Assembly: GCF_013407835.1 (NCBI RefSeq)
Contig: NZ_JACCBI010000001.1
Coordinates: forward strand, 1,550,001 to 1,614,000
Origin: Agromyces atrinae
GTDB taxonomy: Bacteria; Actinomycetota; Actinomycetes; Actinomycetales; Microbacteriaceae
Direction: 5' to 3'
DNA length: 64,000 nt
The position numbers and the translations under genes are program-made. The notes beneath the pieces were generated by a model. The model was not told the DNA's origin, ran no database searches, and worked only from the letters and a program-made list of their open reading frames with translations. Positions 9,020 to 18,398 of the stretch are shown here, in pieces. The first letter of the stretch is position 1; each line of letters opens with the position of its first letter.

Positions 9020-9649
9020 ATGAGCACCTCGAACTCGCTCACGTATCGCACGCTCGCGTCGTACCGGCGCGTCGAACTGCTGCACCTCGTGCAGGAGTCG
9101 CCCGGCAGCACGCTCGCGGAGCTCGTCGACGCGACCGGCATCCACATCAACACCGTGCGCGAGCACATGCAGCGGCTCATCGACGAGGGCTTCGTCGTCG
9201 CGAAGTCCGAGCACCGCACCACTCGCGGCCGACCGCGCGTGCTCTACAGCGCCGCGACGGGAGCCGACGACACGGCGGCGGCGCGCGAGCGGCTCACAGG
9301 CGCCGTGCAACGCGCCGAGGCGCTCCGGCGCTACGCCCCCGAGGCCGTGCTCGGCGACGACACCGTCTTCGCGGACGAGGCGCTCAACCAGCTCGACGCC
9401 CTCGACGACCACCTCGACCGTGCCGGTTTCGACCCCGCGCTCGACACGACGAAGCTCGAGGTCGAGCTGAGCGGGTGCCCGTATCGCGAGATGGTCGATG
9501 AGCACCGCGACGTCGTGTGCTCCGTGCACCTCGGCATCATCCGCACCGTGCTCTCCCACGCGGGCGGCCCGGTGAGCGCCGACCGGCTGCTCCCGTTCAC
9601 GACTCCCGGCTGCTGCACCCTCGCCCTCTCGGTCGATCCGACCGACTGA
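9020..9649 (+). CDS. HTH regulator with cysteine-rich C-terminal domain
   Basis: A 209-residue DNA-binding protein. Residues 15-75 form a winged helix-turn-helix (STLAELVDATGIHINTVREHM plus the wing TTRGRPRVLYS). The C-terminal half carries C153, C167, C198 and C199, including GCPYREM, VCSVHLG and PGCC, in the layout of SufR-like regulators that bind an iron-sulfur cluster; the spacing differs from classical SufR. It sits directly before narK and narGHJI, so a sensor of oxygen, nitric oxide or nitrate controlling this island is a reasonable inference. Start chosen at ATG 9020 because of the promoter spacing and the family-like N-terminus. Confidence 0.8.
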   Translation: MSTSNSLTYRTLASYRRVELLHLVQESPGSTLAELVDATGIHINTVREHMQRLIDEGFVVAKSEHRTTRGRPRVLYSAATGADDTAAARERLTGAVQRAEALRRYAPEAVLGDDTVFADEALNQLDALDDHLDRAGFDPALDTTKLEVELSGCPYREMVDEHRDVVCSVHLGIIRTVLSHAGGPVSADRLLPFTTPGCCTLALSVDPTD

Positions 9650-9660
9650 TTTTTCACGGC
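9650..9660 (+). promoter_or_regulatory. TTTTTCACGGC motif upstream of narK
   Basis: This 11-mer lies about 90 bp before narK. The same 11-mer occurs in matching orientation upstream of the nnrS-nirK operon (23331-23341, minus). It may be a shared regulator site; two occurrences do not prove it. Confidence 0.3.
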
Positions 9661-9751
9661 GTTGCGCCCTCGCTGATGACTCGACCCCGAGCGCAGACTG
9701 ACGGTGAACGGGGATGCGATACGCGGCTCCCCCGGACATCGAGGACGGGCG

Positions 9752-11086
9752 ATGAAGGACACCGCAACAGCACCCGCAGAAGCTCCCGGCTCAGCACTCA
9801 AGCCTGATCTGTCGAACTGGGACCCGGAGAACCCCGCGACGTGGGATTCCAAGCTCGCGTGGCGCACGCTCTCGGTCTCGACCTTCACGATGATCCTCGC
9901 GTTCGCGACGTGGTACCTCGTGAGCGCGATCGCTCCCCGCCTCGGCGACATCGGCTTCGACCTGACCGATCAGCAGCTGTACTGGCTCGTGGCGATCCCG
10001 GGTCTCGCCGGCGGTCTCATCCGCTTCGTGTTCATGTTCCTGCCGCCGATCCTCGGCACGCGGAAGCTCGTCGCCCTCTCGGCGTTCGTGCTGCTCCTGC
10101 CCATGGTGGGCTGGACCCTCGTCGTGCGCGACACGAGCACCCCGTACTGGGTGCTCCTCGCCCTCGCGTTCTCGGCGGGCGTCGGCGGCGGCAGCTTCAG
10201 CGGCCTCATGGCGTCGACGAGCTACTTCTTCCCGAAGCGCCTCTCGGGCACGGCGCTCGGCCTGCAGGCGGGCATCGGCAACTTCGGCATCGGCGTCGTG
10301 CAGCTGCTCGTGCCGTGGGTCGTCGGCTTCGGACTCTTCGGCACGGCCGTGCTCACCCCGCAGTCGAGCGCCGACGGCGACCTCGTCTGGCTGCACAACG
10401 GCGGACTCGTGCTCATCCCGTGGGTGCTCTTCGCCGGCATCCTCGCGATCGTCGTGCTCCGCCGGGTACCGGTGACGGCGAACTTCCGTCAGCAGCTCTC
10501 GATCTTCCGCCTCAAGCACACGTGGATCATGACGGCGATCTATCTCATGTCATTCGGCGCCTTCTCGGGTCTCGCCGCGCAGACGGGCCTCATCATCCGC
10601 GACGTCTTCGGCGGTTTCGAGGACGCCCCGAACCCGCTCGCCTGGGCGTGGATCGGCCCGCTCCTCGGAGCGGCCGTGCGCGCAGCCTGCGGCCCGCTCT
10701 GCGACCGGTGGGGCGGCGCGATCTTCACCTTCATCGGCGGGGCAGGGATGACGCTCGGAACGCTCATCACGCTGCTGTTCCTGTCTCCGAGCTCGGTCGA
10801 CGCGTTCTGGGGCTTCCTCACCGGGATGATGGTCATCTTCTTCTTCTCGGGCTTCGCGAACGCCGGCACCTTCAAGCAGATGCCGATGATCTTCCCGAAG
10901 CTCCAGGCGGGCGGCGCGATCGGCTGGACGGCCTCCGTCGGCGCGTTCGGGCCCTTCCTCGTCGGCATCGCCCTCTCGGCGATCTCACCGACCGTGTTCT
11001 TCATCGTGTGCGCCGCGTGGTGCGCATTCTGCACGGGTCTCGCGTGGTGGTACTACGCGCGTCCCGGCGCCGAGAAGCCCAGCTGA
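9752..11086 (+). CDS. narK: NarK-type nitrate/nitrite transporter
   Basis: A 444-residue major facilitator protein with about 12 membrane helices that imports nitrate and/or exports nitrite. The NarK signature region is visible as GVGGGSFSGLMASTSYFFPKRLSGTALGLQAGIGNFGIG, with the glycine-rich motif repeated in the second half (FANAGTFKQMPMIFPK...GGAIGWTASVGAFGPFL). Start set at ATG 9752 after the GAGGA ribosome site; the open frame extends 16 codons further upstream. It precedes narG by 20 bp in the same direction, so it is part of the nitrate-respiration operon. Confidence 0.92.
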   Translation: MKDTATAPAEAPGSALKPDLSNWDPENPATWDSKLAWRTLSVSTFTMILAFATWYLVSAIAPRLGDIGFDLTDQQLYWLVAIPGLAGGLIRFVFMFLPPILGTRKLVALSAFVLLLPMVGWTLVVRDTSTPYWVLLALAFSAGVGGGSFSGLMASTSYFFPKRLSGTALGLQAGIGNFGIGVVQLLVPWVVGFGLFGTAVLTPQSSADGDLVWLHNGGLVLIPWVLFAGILAIVVLRRVPVTANFRQQLSIFRLKHTWIMTAIYLMSFGAFSGLAAQTGLIIRDVFGGFEDAPNPLAWAWIGPLLGAAVRAACGPLCDRWGGAIFTFIGGAGMTLGTLITLLFLSPSSVDAFWGFLTGMMVIFFFSGFANAGTFKQMPMIFPKLQAGGAIGWTASVGAFGPFLVGIALSAISPTVFFIVCAAWCAFCTGLAWWYYARPGAEKPS

Positions 11087-11106
11087 ACGAGAGCGACAGG
11101 AACGAC

Positions 11107-14100
11107 ATGACACTCGAGAAGCCCACCCGAGCCCCCGCGAACGACGGCCCGCTCGCGGCATCCCTCGTCAAGTACGGCCGCTTCCTCCGGAAGGGCGAGG
11201 TGTCGGATGACTTCCGCTCCGTGTTCCTCGAAGGAGGCCGGTCGGGCGACGTGTTCTACCGCGACCGCTGGTCGCACGACAAGGTCGTGCGCTCGACGCA
11301 CGGCGTGAACTGCACGGGCTCCTGCTCGTGGAAGGTGTACGTCAAGGACGGCATCATCACGTGGGAGACGCAGCAGACCGACTACCCCTCCGTCGGCCCG
11401 GACTCCCCCGAGTACGAGCCGCGCGGCTGCCCCCGCGGCGCGGCGTTCAGCTGGTACACGTACTCGCCGACGCGCGTGCGCTACCCCTACGTGCGCGGCG
11501 TGCTGCTCGAGCTGTACCGCGCGGCCAAGGCCCGCCTCGGCGACCCCGTGCTCGCGTGGGCCGCGATCACCGACGATCCCGAGTCGGCCCGGAAGTACAA
11601 GAGCGCCCGCGGCAAGGGCGGTCTCGTGCGTGCCACGTGGCAGGAGGCGGCGGAGATCGTCGCCGCGGCGCACGTGCACACCGTCAAGCGGTACGGCCCG
11701 GACCGGGTGGCCGGCTTCTCCCCCATCCCGGCCATGTCGATGGTGTCGCACGGAGCGGGCGCCCGGTTCCTGAACCTCGTCGGCGGCTCGATCCTGTCGT
11801 TCTACGACTGGTACGCCGACCTCCCCGTCGCGAGCCCGCAGGTGTTCGGCGACCAGACCGACGTGCCCGAGTCCGCCGACTGGTGGAACTCGTCGTACCT
11901 CATCATGTGGGGCTCGAACGTGCCGGTCACGCGCACCCCCGACGCGCACTTCATGACGGAGGCGCGCTACCGCGGCCAGAAGGTCGTCACCGTCTCGCCC
12001 GACTACGCCGACAACACGAAGTTCGCCGACGAGTGGCTCGCGCCCCACCCCGGCACCGACGGCGCCCTCGCGATCGCGATGGGGCACGTCATCCTGCGCG
12101 AGTTCCTCGTCGAGCAGAAGACCCCGCGCTTCATCGACTACATGAAGCGCTACACCGATTCGCCGTACCTCGTCACGCTCGACGACAACGACGGATGCCT
12201 CGTGCCGGGCAAGTTCGTGACGGCCGACGTCCTCGGCAGCGATGTCGAGAACGCGGCGTTCAAGACCGTGCTGCTCGGGGCCGACGGCGAGCCCGTCGTG
12301 CCGAACGGCTCGCTCGGTCACCGGTTCTCGGAATCGGACGAGGGCCTCTGGAACCTCGACCTCGGCGACGTCGACCCGCTGCTCTCGATCGCCGACTCCC
12401 CCCTCGCGACGGAGACCGCCGAGGTCGTGCTGCCCCGCTTCGACCTCGCCCCCGAGGTCGGCCGCGAGCACGCGGGCGGCGCGGGCACGATCACGCGCGG
12501 CGTTCCCGCGACGCGCGTCGCCGGCCGTCTCGTGACGACGGTCTTCGACCTGCTGCTCGCCCAGTACGGCGTCGGTCGCGACGGCCTCCCCGGCGAGTGG
12601 CCGACGGGCTATGACGACGCGTCGAGCCCCGGAACGCCCGCGTGGCAGGAGGAGATCACGTCGGTCCCCGCCGCGAAGGCCGAGCGCATCGGTCGCGAGT
12701 TCGCCGAGAACGCGGAGCAGTCGGGCGGTCGCTCGATGATCCTCATGGGCGCGGGCACGAACCACTGGTTCCACTCCGACACGATCTACCGCGCGTTCCT
12801 CGCGCTCACGACGATGACGGGATGTCAGGGCGTCAACGGCGGCGGCTGGGGTCACTACGTCGGCCAGGAGAAGGTACGCCCGATCACCGGATACTCGCAG
12901 TACGCGACCGCGGGCGACTGGAACCGGCCCCCGCGCCAGATGATCGGCACGGCGTTCTGGTACCTCGCGACCGACCAGTGGCGCTACGACGGTCTGCCCG
13001 CTGACGAGCTCGCCTCCCCGCTCGCGCGCGGCAAGTTCGCCGACCGCACGACGGCCGACTGCCTCGTCGAGTCGGCGAAGCGCGGGTGGATGCCGAGCTA
13101 CCCGACGTTCAACAGGAATCCGCTCGACATCTGCGATGACGCCGACGCCGCCGGCATCCCGGTCGCCGACTACATCGTGCAGAGCCTCGAGGATGGCTCG
13201 CTCGCCTACGCGTGCGAAGATCCCGACTCCCCCGAGAACTTCCCGCGCGTCATCGACATCTGGCGCGCGAACGTGCTCGGATCGTCGGGCAAGGGCAACG
13301 AGTATTTCCTCAAGCACCTGCTCGGAACCGACTCGGCCGTGCGTGCGAACGAGGTCGGGCCCGACCGGCGGCCCCGCGACATGGTGTGGCACGACGACGC
13401 CCCGATCGGCAAGCTCGACCTGCTCATGACGGCCGACTTCCGGATGACGAGCACGACGCTCTTCTCCGACGTCGTGCTGCCCGCGGCGACCTGGTACGAG
13501 AAGTACGACCTCGCGTCGACGGACATGCACCCGTTCATCCACAGCTTCAACCCCGCGATCAAGCCGCCGTGGCAGACGCGCACCGACTTCGACCTCTTCA
13601 AGACGCTCGCGGAGGAGTTCTCGGCCCTCGCCGAGACGCACCTCGGCGTACGACGCGACGTAGTCGCGGCTCCCCTGCAGCACGACACCCGTGACGCCCT
13701 CGCGACGCCGCACGGCCGCGTCGTCGACGGTGCCCCCGCGGTTCCCGGCCTCACGATGCCGAAACTCATCGTCGTCGAGCGCGACTACCCCGGGCTCGCC
13801 GCGAAGTGGGGCTCGCTCGGCCCGCTCGCGACGAAGCTCGGCATGACGACGAAGGGCATCACGTACGACCCGACGCCCGAGGTCGAGAAGCTCGCGCACG
13901 TCAACGGGGTCGTGCCGTCGGGCCCGCAGGCCGGTCGGGTGCGCCTCGACACCGACGTTCGCGTGTGCGAGACGATCCTCGCGCTGTCGGGAACGTCGAA
14001 TGGGCGCCTCTCGGTGCAGGGGTTCCGGCAGCTCGAGAAGCACACGGGCCAGCGCATCGCGCAGCTCGCCGAGGACCACGAGGGCTCGCACATCACGTTC

Positions 14101-14841
14101 CCCGATGTGCAGGCTCGCCCGGTGAGTGTCATCACGTCGCCCGAGTGGTCGGGGTCGGAGCACGGCGGCCGCCGCTACACGGCGTTCACGATCAACGTCG
14201 AGCACCTGAAGCCCTGGCACACGCTCACGGGCCGCATGCACTTCTACCTCGACCACGACTGGATGGAGGAGCTCGGCGAGAACCTACCGGTCTACCGACC
14301 ACCGCTCGACATGCATCGACTGTTCGGCGACGCGCGCGTGGGATCGACCGCGGCGACGGGGGCACCCGGCTCGGCCGGTCACGCCGAGGTCGCCGTGCGC
14401 TACCTGACGCCGCACTCGAAGTGGTCGATCCACTCCGAGTACCAGGACAACCTGTTCATGCTCTCGCTCTCGCGCGGCGGCCCCACGATCTGGATGAGTC
14501 CGCAGGACGCCGAGAAGATCGGCGTGCGCGACAACGAGTGGATCGAGTCGTACAACCGCAACGGCGTCGTCGTCGCCCGCGCGATCGTGTCGCACCGCAT
14601 GCCCGAGGGCACGGTGTTCATGTACCACGCGAAGGATCGCACCGTCGACGTGCCGCGCACCGAGACGAGTGGGCTCCGCGGCGGCATCCACAACTCGCTC
14701 ACCCGCATCCTGCTGAAACCGAGCCATCTCGTGGGCGGGTACGCGCAGCTGTCGTGGGCCTTCAACTACCTCGGACCGACAGGCAACCAACGCGACGAGG
14801 TCACCGTGATCCGTCGCCGCAGCCAGGAAGTGGTGTATTGA
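11107..14841 (+). CDS. narG: Respiratory nitrate reductase alpha subunit
   Basis: The catalytic molybdenum subunit of membrane-bound nitrate reductase, reducing nitrate to nitrite with electrons from NarHI. It has 1244 residues against 1247 in E. coli. The FS0 cluster ligands H65, C69, C73 and C108 keep exactly the E. coli spacing (HGVNCTGSC, RGCPRG). SFYDWYADLP contains the Asp that ligates molybdenum in NarG, and the C-terminal molydopterin-dinucleotide domain is complete. No twin-arginine signal is seen at the N-terminus, as is usual for cytoplasmic-facing NarG. The ATG at 11107 follows a GAGAGCGACAGGAA stretch. Confidence 0.97.
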   Translation: MTLEKPTRAPANDGPLAASLVKYGRFLRKGEVSDDFRSVFLEGGRSGDVFYRDRWSHDKVVRSTHGVNCTGSCSWKVYVKDGIITWETQQTDYPSVGPDSPEYEPRGCPRGAAFSWYTYSPTRVRYPYVRGVLLELYRAAKARLGDPVLAWAAITDDPESARKYKSARGKGGLVRATWQEAAEIVAAAHVHTVKRYGPDRVAGFSPIPAMSMVSHGAGARFLNLVGGSILSFYDWYADLPVASPQVFGDQTDVPESADWWNSSYLIMWGSNVPVTRTPDAHFMTEARYRGQKVVTVSPDYADNTKFADEWLAPHPGTDGALAIAMGHVILREFLVEQKTPRFIDYMKRYTDSPYLVTLDDNDGCLVPGKFVTADVLGSDVENAAFKTVLLGADGEPVVPNGSLGHRFSESDEGLWNLDLGDVDPLLSIADSPLATETAEVVLPRFDLAPEVGREHAGGAGTITRGVPATRVAGRLVTTVFDLLLAQYGVGRDGLPGEWPTGYDDASSPGTPAWQEEITSVPAAKAERIGREFAENAEQSGGRSMILMGAGTNHWFHSDTIYRAFLALTTMTGCQGVNGGGWGHYVGQEKVRPITGYSQYATAGDWNRPPRQMIGTAFWYLATDQWRYDGLPADELASPLARGKFADRTTADCLVESAKRGWMPSYPTFNRNPLDICDDADAAGIPVADYIVQSLEDGSLAYACEDPDSPENFPRVIDIWRANVLGSSGKGNEYFLKHLLGTDSAVRANEVGPDRRPRDMVWHDDAPIGKLDLLMTADFRMTSTTLFSDVVLPAATWYEKYDLASTDMHPFIHSFNPAIKPPWQTRTDFDLFKTLAEEFSALAETHLGVRRDVVAAPLQHDTRDALATPHGRVVDGAPAVPGLTMPKLIVVERDYPGLAAKWGSLGPLATKLGMTTKGITYDPTPEVEKLAHVNGVVPSGPQAGRVRLDTDVRVCETILALSGTSNGRLSVQGFRQLEKHTGQRIAQLAEDHEGSHITFPDVQARPVSVITSPEWSGSEHGGRRYTAFTINVEHLKPWHTLTGRMHFYLDHDWMEELGENLPVYRPPLDMHRLFGDARVGSTAATGAPGSAGHAEVAVRYLTPHSKWSIHSEYQDNLFMLSLSRGGPTIWMSPQDAEKIGVRDNEWIESYNRNGVVVARAIVSHRMPEGTVFMYHAKDRTVDVPRTETSGLRGGIHNSLTRILLKPSHLVGGYAQLSWAFNYLGPTGNQRDEVTVIRRRSQEVVY

Positions 14842-14842
14842 C

Positions 14843-16507
14843 ATGAAGGTCATGGCTCAGATGTCGATGGTCATGAACCTCGACAAGTGCATCGGATGCC
14901 ACACGTGCTCGGTCACGTGCAAGCAGGCGTGGACGAACCGCACGGGCGTCGAGTACGTCTGGTTCAACAACGTCGAGACCCGGCCGGGCGTCGGCTACCC
15001 GCGCGGCTACGAAGACCAGGAGAAGTGGGGCGGCGGCTGGGTGCGCAACAAGCGCGGCCGTCTGAGCCTGCGCTCCGGAGGCCGCCTCGCCAAGCTCTCG
15101 CGCATCTTCTCGAACCCGAAGCTGCCCGAGATCAGCGACTACTACGAGCCGTGGACGTACGAGTACGACACCCTGCTGAACGCCCCGCAGGGTGCGCACA
15201 CGCCCGTCGCGAAGCCCAAGAGCCTCATCACGGGCAAGGACATGAAGATCTCGTGGTCGGCCAACTGGGACGACAACCTCGGCGGCTCCGCCGAGACCCT
15301 CGCCGAGGACCCGATCCTCCAGCACATGAGCGAACACGTCACGACGGAGTTCGAGAAGACGTTCATGTTCTACCTGCCGCGCATCTGCGAGCACTGCCTC
15401 AACCCGTCGTGCGTCGCGTCGTGCCCCTCGGGCGCGATGTACAAGCGCGTCGAGGACGGCATCGTGCTCGTCGACCAGGACGCGTGCCGCGGCTGGCGCA
15501 TGTGCGTCTCGGGCTGCCCGTACAAGAAGGTCTACTTCAACCACAAGACCGGCAAGGCCGAGAAGTGCACGCTGTGCTACCCGCGCCTCGAGGTCGGGCT
15601 CCCCACCGTCTGCTCCGAGACGTGCGTCGGGCGACTGCGCTACCTCGGCCTCGTGCTCTACGACGCCGACAAGGTCGCCGAAGCCGCCTCCGTCGAGAAC
15701 GAGCACGACCTGCTCGAATCGCAGCGGAGCGTCTTCCTCGACCCGCACGACCCCGCCGTGATCGAGGCGGCGCGCGCCGAGGGCATCCCCGAGGACTGGA
15801 TCGAGGCCGCGCAGGCGAGCCCCATCTGGAAGCTCATCAGCGACTACAAGGTCGCACTGCCGCTGCACCCCGAGTACCGCACGATGCCGATGGTCTGGTA
15901 CATCCCGCCGCTCTCCCCCGTCGTCGACGTCGTCGCCGACTCGGGCAACGACGCGGAGGACGCCCGCACGCTCTTCGCCGCGATCGACAAGCTGCGCATC
16001 CCCATCGAGTACCTCGCGGGCCTCTTCACCGCGGGCGACGTCGCCCCCGTCGACGACGTGCTGCACCGCCTCGCGGCTATGCGCGCCTACATGCGGAAGA
16101 TCAACCTCGGTGAGGAGAAGGACGAGTCGATCGCACGCGCCGTCGGCATGACGGGCACCGAGATCGAGGCCATGTACCGACTGCTCGCGATCGCGAAGTA
16201 CGAGGACCGCTACGTGATCCCCTCGGCCCACACCGAGCAGGCGGCCGAGCTCGAAGAACTCGCGTGCTCGCTCGACTACGACGGCGGCCCGGGCATGGGC
16301 GGAGCCGGCCCCTTCGGCACGTCGAGCGGCCCGAGCGTTCCCGTCGCCGTCGAGAACTTCCACGTGCTGCAGGACCGGCAGACAGCCGATCGACCGTCGA
16401 CCCCGGGCCGCGTCAACCTGCTCAACTGGGACGGCAACGGAGCGCCGCAGGGCCTCTTCCCGCCGTCGGATCGCACCGGGAAGCGCGACGGGGAGGTGAC
16501 ACCGTGA
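14843..16507 (+). CDS. narH: Respiratory nitrate reductase beta subunit
   Basis: The iron-sulfur electron-transfer subunit. It has 554 residues and four cysteine groups: C16/19/22/26, C182/185/190/194, C215/221/225 with Trp218 in place of one ligand (the [3Fe-4S] group, CRGWRMCVSGC) and C242/245/257/261. This is the classical NarH pattern. It starts 1 bp after the narG stop, with AGGAAG upstream. The C-terminal 60 residues are an acidic and glycine-rich extension beyond the E. coli length of 512. Confidence 0.97.
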   Translation: MKVMAQMSMVMNLDKCIGCHTCSVTCKQAWTNRTGVEYVWFNNVETRPGVGYPRGYEDQEKWGGGWVRNKRGRLSLRSGGRLAKLSRIFSNPKLPEISDYYEPWTYEYDTLLNAPQGAHTPVAKPKSLITGKDMKISWSANWDDNLGGSAETLAEDPILQHMSEHVTTEFEKTFMFYLPRICEHCLNPSCVASCPSGAMYKRVEDGIVLVDQDACRGWRMCVSGCPYKKVYFNHKTGKAEKCTLCYPRLEVGLPTVCSETCVGRLRYLGLVLYDADKVAEAASVENEHDLLESQRSVFLDPHDPAVIEAARAEGIPEDWIEAAQASPIWKLISDYKVALPLHPEYRTMPMVWYIPPLSPVVDVVADSGNDAEDARTLFAAIDKLRIPIEYLAGLFTAGDVAPVDDVLHRLAAMRAYMRKINLGEEKDESIARAVGMTGTEIEAMYRLLAIAKYEDRYVIPSAHTEQAAELEELACSLDYDGGPGMGGAGPFGTSSGPSVPVAVENFHVLQDRQTADRPSTPGRVNLLNWDGNGAPQGLFPPSDRTGKRDGEVTP

Positions 16508-17214
16508 AGTTCGCGATGCCGCCGCAGATCTCGCTCAAGCGCATGCCGGCCCCGATCGAGCGCCTCGAACTCTCGCGTGACGAGCGCTCCCTCGCGCACA
16601 TGCTCGCGTCGCTGCTGCTCGACTACCCCGATGCGGCGTATCTCGAGCGGTTGCCCGAGCTCGCGTCATCCGTCGACGAACTGCCCGGCCCGATCGCGGC
16701 ACCCTTCCGCTCGTTCATCGCCCACGCGATGAGCGAGCAGGAGCGGCTCGCTCCGGCGTACGTGACGACGTTCGACCTCAAGCGCAAGAGCTGCCTGTAC
16801 CTGACGTACTTCGCCGCGGGCGACACGCGTCGGCGCGGCACGGCGCTCGTGACGTTCCTCGAGGCGTACCGAGCCGCGGGGTGGGAGTTCGAGGCCGACG
16901 AGCTGCCCGACTATCTGCCCGCGGTGCTCGAGTTCTCGGCCGTCACCGACTCGCCCGTCGCCGCACGCCTGCTCGCCGCCCACCGCGACGGCATCGAGGT
17001 GCTGCGGGCGGCGCTCCTCGCCCAGTCGAGCCCGTGGGCCTCGCTCGTCGAAGCCGTGTGCCTGTCGCTGCCCGAGATCGACGACGACACACGAGAGCGC
17101 TATCTCGCTCTCATCAACGACGGACCGCCCACCGAGACCGTCGGCATCAGCTTCCTCGGCCAGCTCGAACCGTTCTCGGCCGGCGGCGGCGCATCACGAG
17201 AGGTGAGGGTATGA
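16504..17214 (+). CDS. narJ: Nitrate reductase assembly chaperone
   Basis: A 236-residue TorD/NarJ-family chaperone that helps insert the molybdenum cofactor into NarG before membrane docking. It is all-helical, with a visible CLYLTYFAAGDTRRRGTALVTFLEAYRAAG core (family pattern YLTY....DTR.RG.AL..F...Y). The GTG start overlaps the narH stop (GTGA) and its own stop overlaps narI (ATGA), so narHJI are translated as a coupled unit. Confidence 0.95.
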   Translation: MKFAMPPQISLKRMPAPIERLELSRDERSLAHMLASLLLDYPDAAYLERLPELASSVDELPGPIAAPFRSFIAHAMSEQERLAPAYVTTFDLKRKSCLYLTYFAAGDTRRRGTALVTFLEAYRAAGWEFEADELPDYLPAVLEFSAVTDSPVAARLLAAHRDGIEVLRAALLAQSSPWASLVEAVCLSLPEIDDDTRERYLALINDGPPTETVGISFLGQLEPFSAGGGASREVRV

Positions 17215-17966
17215 ACACACTGCAGATCCTGCTCTGGGTCGCATTCCCCTATGCGGCGTTCGCGATCTTCGTCGTCGGACACATCTGGCGCTACCGTTAC
17301 GACCAGTTCGGCTGGACGAGCCGCTCGAGTCAGGTCTACGAGAACCGGTTGCTGCGCTGGGGCTCGCCGCTCTTCCACTTCGGCATCCTCGCCGTCATCG
17401 CCGGGCACGTCGTCGGCCTGCTCATCCCGCGCGAGTGGCTCTACGCGATCGGAATCGACGAGCACATGTACCACTTCGGCGCGACGACGATGGGTACCGC
17501 GGCGGCCGTCGCGACGATCGTGGGTCTCGCGATCCTCATCTACCGGCGACGGATGACGGGGGCGGTGCTCCTCGCGACGACCGTCATGGACAAGGTCATG
17601 TACGTCTTCCTCGCCGCGACGATCCTCGCGGGCACGACGGCGACCGTCATGTTCCAGCTGCTCGGGCCCGGGTACGAGTACCGCGGCACGATCGCCCCGT
17701 GGTTCCGGAGCCTCATGCTGCTGCAGCCGCAGCCCGAACTCATGGCGAACGTGCCGCTCGCGTTCCAGATCCACGTGCTCACGGCGACGGCGCTCTTCGC
17801 GCTCTGGCCGTTCACGCGCCTCGTGCACGTGTTCTCGGCGCCGATCGGCTACTTCACGCGGCCGTACATCGTCTACCGCTCGCGCGATCAGCAGGGCTCG
17901 CGCCCCACCCGCCGCGGCTGGGAAGGCGTGAAGCAGCCCGACGAGAACCGTCTCCACAAGCTCTGA
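17211..17966 (+). CDS. narI: Respiratory nitrate reductase gamma subunit (cytochrome b)
   Basis: The membrane diheme cytochrome b that oxidises menaquinol and passes electrons to NarH. It has 251 residues and five membrane helices. His residues in LFHFGILAVIAGHVVG (second helix) and FQIHVLTATALFALWPFTRLVH (last helices) match the four heme ligands of the family. The C-terminus is basic and cytoplasmic. Translation is coupled to narJ. Confidence 0.95.
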   Translation: MNTLQILLWVAFPYAAFAIFVVGHIWRYRYDQFGWTSRSSQVYENRLLRWGSPLFHFGILAVIAGHVVGLLIPREWLYAIGIDEHMYHFGATTMGTAAAVATIVGLAILIYRRRMTGAVLLATTVMDKVMYVFLAATILAGTTATVMFQLLGPGYEYRGTIAPWFRSLMLLQPQPELMANVPLAFQIHVLTATALFALWPFTRLVHVFSAPIGYFTRPYIVYRSRDQQGSRPTRRGWEGVKQPDENRLHKL

Positions 17967-17987
17967 CTCCCTGAAAGGACTGTTCCG

Positions 17988-18281
17988 ATGACTGCACAAT
18001 CCGTCTCCTTCGGTCGCCACGAATCCGGTCACGCGTGCGCGTGCGGTGACGACGATTCGGCCGTGGTGCTCGACGCCCGCGACATCCCCCACGCCATCCG
18101 GCACGCGACGATCTTCGGCGCGCTCGGAGCGATCCGCCCCGGGTTCTCGCTCGATCTCATCGCCCCGCACGACCCGCTGCCGCTCCTCGCGCAGATCGAG
18201 GCGGCCGAGCCCGGCGGCTTCGCCGTTGACTACCTCGAGCGCGGGCCGGAGGCGTGGACGCTGCGTTTCACGCGGCAGTAA
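17988..18281 (+). CDS. DUF2249-domain small protein
   Basis: A 97-residue protein with a good ribosome site (GAAAGGACT) 21 bp after narI. It resembles DUF2249 proteins, which often accompany denitrification genes: LDARDIPHAIRHATIFGALGAIRPGFSLDLIAPHDPLPLL, then YLERGPEAWTLRFTR. The N-terminus holds HACACGDD, a possible metal-binding cluster. The biochemical role is not established. It is the last gene of the nar operon, followed at once by a perfect hairpin. Confidence 0.85.
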   Translation: MTAQSVSFGRHESGHACACGDDDSAVVLDARDIPHAIRHATIFGALGAIRPGFSLDLIAPHDPLPLLAQIEAAEPGGFAVDYLERGPEAWTLRFTRQ

Positions 18282-18295
18282 GCGCATCGTTTCTC

Positions 18296-18357
18296 GCCGA
18301 AAGGTCGATCCCGCGGGGTGCGAGCGCGTGTGCACCCACGTGGATCGACCTTTCGGC
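18296..18357 (+). repeat. PR1 palindromic repeat, copy 4 (perfect hairpin)
   Basis: The best-preserved copy: arms GCCGAAAGGTCGATCC and GGATCGACCTTTCGGC form a perfect 16-bp stem, with an inner GGGTGC/GCACCC pairing. It lies 14 bp after the nar operon's last stop and could act as its terminator or mRNA stabiliser. Confidence 0.85.
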
Positions 18358-18398
18358 CGTTTCTGAGAGCCGCGTGCCGACCGGGCAGACTGTGACGC

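Noticed and set aside
9841..11106. An N-terminal extension of narG by 422 codons
   Set aside because: That stretch is the shadow of narK; NarG homology begins at ATG 11107.
11053..14256. A 1067-codon open frame antisense to narG
   Set aside because: Its product is an Arg/Glu/Val-rich composition typical of antisense frames in GC-rich genes, and narG on the other strand matches its family throughout.
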